A stretch of 64,000 bases of DNA from positions 6,655,100-6,719,099 of the forward strand of contig JAQFVV010000022.1 in NCBI GenBank assembly GCA_028023455.1. The letters are read 5' to 3'. This document shows, piece by piece, positions 60,118 through 64,000 of this stretch; the stretch's first letter is position 1; each line of letters starts with the position of its first letter. A model generated the notes under the pieces. That model was not told where the DNA came from. It ran no database searches and saw only the letters and a list, made by a program, of their open reading frames with translations. This DNA is from Epiperipatus broadwayi. Lineage: Eukaryota; Onychophora; Udeonychophora; Euonychophora; Peripatidae. Made by a program: the position numbers and the translations under genes.

Positions 60118-63013
60118 CTTTAACAAATTACAAAAATGATGAACTTGACAGCGTCGGAAAAATTTTTCTATAAATAACTATATCTAACTAAACCATAATT
60201 TATATTACGAACATTTTATACAAAAGAAGATAATTCCACCCTTTATATTTAATAATTCGTAATTTTTATTAAGAAGCATATTTTATGTGAAGGAAGTAAT
60301 TCTGTCATTAATAAAAAAAACCAGGAAAACAATCAATATATGTGTTTTTTAACTACAGTATAGAACTGAATAGATATAGTATTTAAATCACAAAAAAAAT
60401 GTGATTGCTGTACATAAATTCATGCTTTTAATGTGATATTTAGTGAGGGGAGGGAAGACATGCTATAGTACCATATTTACATTTATTTTGGTTAGCGTAT
60501 AATTGAAGTTGTGTAGTTTGATATCACGTAGTTCATGCTAATTCCATCATTAATAGTTGTCTGTAACACTATCAAATTTACATATCAAAATTTTAATTTA
60601 GAGGCTAAATTTGATTACCATAATTATTTAAAACAAGTAATTCTGCAAAGCAAAAAAAAAATTGTTAAAGCAACCAATTAAAAAAAAGGGGGGCAGCTTT
60701 TACATAGGCCGGGTACATCTTGTAATCATATAAAAATTTTACGATACATATCTACAATTACAGAATGTAAAAATGCTGTCATTATAAGCCTCTGTTAAAT
60801 TAAATCATCAGTGAGTAAAAAATATTCAACACTGACTACATTTCCATTTACTTTAATAATTAGCCAAGCCAAAGAACAGGATATGTAAGATGATTAGATA
60901 ATAACTGTTGAAACATTACTTACCATCATATGAAAATTCTGTACCTTAACATAAAACAAACTTTGTGCATTGTTTATAACCTATGCCTTTTTCTCTAACA
61001 AAACTATAAAAAGAAACAAGATAAAAAAATTAATATATAATGAAAGAAGTCAATGAAAATGATACTATTTTGCTTTTGATGAGATTTATTTTCAAAAACA
61101 AATAGACAAGTGTGCAGATAGTTGAGTGAATGGAAATTAAGATATCTAATTATAAGAGTAGTCTTTCTAAAAACATAATGTGGTATTGGATGATTAAACT
61201 TTCTAATATAATCCAGAAAACACAATTATTTATTAGTTCCACATTCTGTAATAAATTTTGTATTATGAAAGTGATTATTAAAAAAAACCAGAAAGAAAAG
61301 TAAAACATCGTATCCATGGTGCCATTAAACAAATCTATAAATTTAAATTTTTTATTGGCCACATTTATTTAGTTATTTCAACAATGAAAAGATGAGACTG
61401 CAGAAGATAATGAATGGCAGACCTATAGAAAAGCTTCCAAAATGTTTATATTTAAGAACCACAAACAAAAAATATATTTTCAAAACAAGATAGTATTATA
61501 AGTACAATAAAATCTTGAAGATTTACTTCTATAAAACAATAGTTAAACCTTCTTCAATAGGTACATTAAATGAGCTGTCAAAACTAGCCAATAAATAGTG
61601 GCTAATGAGTTTTAAATTTTTGATAACGGAAACAAAATGTTTACAGTTTATAATTCTAAATGGTGAATTGTCAATCAAAGGGTATAACTAATCACATATA
61701 AATCTAATTCAAGTTTATAAGAGTATCTCACTAAGACAAGCAAGTTATAAAGACAAATAAAGATTATATATCTTTGGTAATTCGTAGAAATTGTGAGATG
61801 ATAAAAAAAATCTGCTATAAGAATATTTCTAGTTTTACATCATAAATTTAAATTGGATGTTTGATTAGGATATTATTTACTTTTTTCTAAATATACCAGG
61901 GCATATCTATCAATCTTTTTAAGATGTACCATTGTTTAATAATTTTTATTCTTTTGTTATATTCTGTGAACTCAGGAAAAAAACCTGAATAAAATTCCTT
62001 TTACCTGTTGAATGTTGACAAAGAACCATCTTTTGTTAAATTATTTTCTGGTGGCTTTACATTTTTTAAAACATTGTACATTGCAAATGTAATGAGATTA
62101 GCAGTTTTTGTTGTTTAAATTTTTCTTTTCAGGGATTTCTTTGGGAAAAATGGTGGAGAAATGTCATTAGATGATAATTCTTTACTAGATAGATTTTGGA
62201 CAACTTGTAAACAAATGCAAGGTTTACTTGCACTTTGATCTCCTAACTATTAAAAGTGCTGGCATATTTTCCTGTTTGAAAGTCTTAAAATATACATTTG
62301 TGTCTGCTCTGAAAATAACATATCAAATCTAGATCACAAAGTATTGACAATCATATTTCCCAAAATTCTCTAATAAAAAAAATAATGAATGAAATGCAAT
62401 ATTTTCTGGATATCATGAACAGGCAAAGTCACCCCAACCTGCTTTCTTTTAAAATGCTATTAGAATCTGAACAAATGAATGAAACTATAAAACATTACAC
62501 TATACACTTTGATTTCTGCAACTCAGCAGGAAAAGTAACACAATTTAGCATTTCCCAATTCTGTGGAGAATTTTACTATGTAAGTTTTATCTGCTTGTTC
62601 TAAGAATGAAAAATTCTTCAGTCTAGAAAGATAATATAAATGGTTTTCAAAGCCCATTTAAAAAAAAAATAAAGACTATAAACATACATATAATAATTTA
62701 TGTAAGACATCTGCCAAAGACAAATCCCTCACTTCTCACTATCGCCTTTTACAAGCTTCCCATTCCTTTCTCTCACTGCAAATATTTATACCTAATTCCA
62801 AACTTAGTCATTCTTAAGTGGAAAATAAAAGTTAAAAAAAAAACAACAAACCAAAATAACAAAAACAAACAAATATAAATGATCTAATTAAATACTAGTG
62901 CTCAATCTGGGGAGTGGTAAGTCCTTCAATATCCCTTAACATTTATGGAAAAAGCTTAAAATTTGCAGTGACTATTATTTAGGGATCTGATAGTGTGATG
63001 GTAGCAGATTTAC

Positions 63014-63149
63014 CTGACTTGATTTTGGACAAGTAAAACTTGGAACTTTTTGCAGGTACTAATGCAGAATAGGACTTTCTTTTCAAATAGTTGCTCATAG
63101 TGAATCCAGCTAAGCAACACATGGCAAATGGATACCTAACAATTCTTAG
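63014..63149 (-). CDS. cic: Tentative upstream cic exon
   Basis: A 136-bp candidate exon with a pyrimidine-rich acceptor (CCTTTCAG before 63149) and a good donor (CAG then GTAAATC at 63013). It reads in one open frame for 45 codons, including MSNYLKRKSYSALVPAKSSK, and ends with one spare base. That phase is exactly what the next exon at 58017 needs. The segment is rich in Lys and Ser, plausible for the stretch following the HMG box, but I see no direct match to CIC. An alternative acceptor lies inside it (exon start 63109), and an ATG within the exon could also serve as an alternative first codon. Phase agreement by chance is one in three, so this stays tentative. Confidence 0.4.
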
Positions 63150-63319
63150 CTGAAAGGTAAAGCTAGGATTAAAAATTGACCAAGCCCTCATCACCTATAT
63201 TGACAAGCTACATGAGTAATCCTTTCTCTTCAATTGTTCTTCTATGTGTAGTAATTGGAAAAGGCTGTGTTCTATAGTAGACTAATGAAAAGTGATTTTA
63301 CCTGTCTTACCTTTAATCA

Positions 63320-63730
63320 TCATCATCATTATCAACCATTATCAATCCACTGCAGGATGAAGGTCTCTCTAAGTTTAATCCATCTTCTCCGATCTTTAGC
63401 TTCTCTTCTCCACAGCACACCTGCACATTTTCTTATTTCATCCATCCATCTCACATGTGGTCTCTTTCTGGGTCTTTTACAATCTCTTGGAATCCAGTTT
63501 AAAATTTCAATTGTCCATCTATTATCATCTCTTCTAGCAATATGTCCAGCCCAACTCCATTTCAATGTTTTAATTTTTTCAATGAGACCAGTAACACCTA
63601 TTTGTTCTCTTACCCATACATTGTGTTTTCGATCTCTTCTTGTTACTCCCAACATACATCTCTCTATACTTCTTTGAGTGGTCTGAAGTCTCTGTATTGC
63701 TCTTCTATTAAGTGTTCATTCTTCTTGCTA
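63320..63730 (-). mobile_element. RTE-like LINE 3' end, well preserved
   Basis: A minus-strand frame of at least 107 codons matches the C-terminal end of endonuclease-reverse transcriptase polyproteins of RTE-like LINEs: RRAIQRLQTTQRSIERCMLG, then LKWSWAGHIARRDDNRWT, ILNWIPRD, RKRPHVRWMDEIRKCAGVLW and RRRWIKLRETFILQWIDNG, followed by stops and a (GAT)n-like tail at 63318-63335. The family pattern WAGHhAR...RGRP.RW.D.I...AG..W...A.DR..W is clear. The reverse-transcriptase domain itself is missing, as usual for 5'-truncated copies. The least decayed LINE in the window. Confidence 0.85.
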
Positions 63731-64000
63731 TTAAAAGGTGTGAAGGTTGCCTTGACAGCAGTCAGAAATATTGATTACCTTTAATATTTCATGTTAAGTT
63801 ACTTTCTTCACTGTGTTTTGTTTTTTAAAAAGTAGATATGTCATACAGTTTTTCATACTATTCTAATTCTAGTCATTGTATATTTTTAAAAAATGCCATT
63901 GAAATTTGGATTTGTCACTTAAAAACAGATGTAATGTACACAAAAACGTGTGTATAGAGAATGTTATTTTAAAAAATTACGTTTCGTTGTTAATAAACTA

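Larger units (their letters stand above)
58018..63013 (-). other. cic: cic intron or upstream region, 5 kb
   Basis: AT-rich sequence between the tentative exon at 63149 and the exon at 58017. It contains a (CA)n microsatellite at 58915-58936 and a SINE with target duplication at 59974-60117. The rest (58018-58914, 58937-59973, 60118-63013) shows no recognisable gene or element. I searched it by eye for HMG-box codons such as those for NAFMIF and saw none. Confidence 0.6.
1..63149 (-). other. cic: capicua gene span, partial at both ends
   Basis: Span of one minus-strand gene assembled by hand from exons with canonical AG acceptors and GT donors and mutually compatible phases. Eight exons are confident (58017 down to 1) and one further exon at 63149-63014 is tentative. 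Together the eight give about 3.46 kb of open coding sequence, more than 1,150 codons. In known CIC proteins the order is ataxin-1-binding region, HMG box, long Ser/Thr/Pro/Gln-rich middle and C-terminal C1 domain. Only the middle is present here, so the HMG-box exons should lie above 64000 and the C1 exons below 1. CIC is a nuclear repressor of RTK/MAPK target genes and is inactivated by ERK phosphorylation. Splice boundaries are inferred from sequence, without transcript data. Confidence 0.93.

Noticed and set aside
61004-61362. Overlapping 70-73-codon hydrophobic open frames
   Set aside because: Phe/Ile/Leu-rich translation of AT-rich DNA, overlapping in two frames, with no start context or homology.
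63255-63677. 140-codon plus-strand open frame
   Set aside because: Antisense shadow of the well-matched LINE C-terminal frame on the minus strand.
1-64000. CRISPR arrays, operons or a prokaryotic defence system
   Set aside because: The spliced metazoan gene, SINE/LINE content and lack of long intronless genes rule out a prokaryotic context; the direct repeats seen are too few and irregular for CRISPR.

Overview
This is a strongly AT-rich, intron-dominated piece of an animal nuclear genome. The organism is probably an invertebrate: the gene structure is metazoan, GT-AG introns run up to about 25 kb, and the space between exons is filled with decayed RTE-like LINEs, tRNA-derived SINEs, foldback elements and hammerhead-ribozyme repeats. 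Phylum cannot be fixed from the sequence alone. No bacterial-type gene organisation is present, and most short open frames are chance AT-rich frames. The only protein-coding gene I can support is capicua (cic), the HMG-box transcriptional repressor of the receptor tyrosine kinase/MAPK pathway. It lies on the minus strand and is cut at both window ends. Eight exons chain together with matching phases and canonical splice sites: 58017-57857, 52360-52292, 37656-37524, 31402-29515, 29141-29011, 26908-26441, 25389-24872 and 95-1. A weaker ninth exon may lie at 63149-63014. They encode the middle of the protein, between the HMG box (expected beyond the right edge) and the C1 domain (expected beyond the left edge). 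Diagnostic matches to CIC are [46 protein letters not shown] and [12 protein letters not shown]. Layout from left to right: 1-95 exon; 96-24871 giant intron with a 1.4-kb inverted repeat, a second ribozyme repeat at 3.4 kb, LINE scraps, a tandem ribozyme repeat at 18.5-19.3 kb and a foldback element at 23 kb; 24.9-31.4 kb the four main coding exons; 31.4-37.5 kb AT-rich intron; 37.5-52.3 kb intron with a 429-bp ribozyme repeat, a 1.9-kb terminal-inverted-repeat element, a GC-richer island at 46.5 kb, a foldback, a SINE and another inverted-repeat element; 52.3-57.9 kb intron with a plus-strand LINE that was itself hit by a ribozyme repeat; 58.0-64.0 kb intron or upstream sequence with a SINE and a LINE 3' end. 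The most interesting structure is a family of at least ten dispersed copies of a type I hammerhead ribozyme motif with a minimal stem III. They sit in 230-444-bp units that occur singly, as head-to-tail dimers and as an inverted pair of dimers, in three cases flanked by 12-14-bp target duplications. Five copies keep the catalytic core, and four of those five lie in the sense orientation inside cic introns. This arrangement resembles animal retrozymes or Penelope-associated hammerheads, and was recognised by reading the sequence; no search or cleavage test was run.
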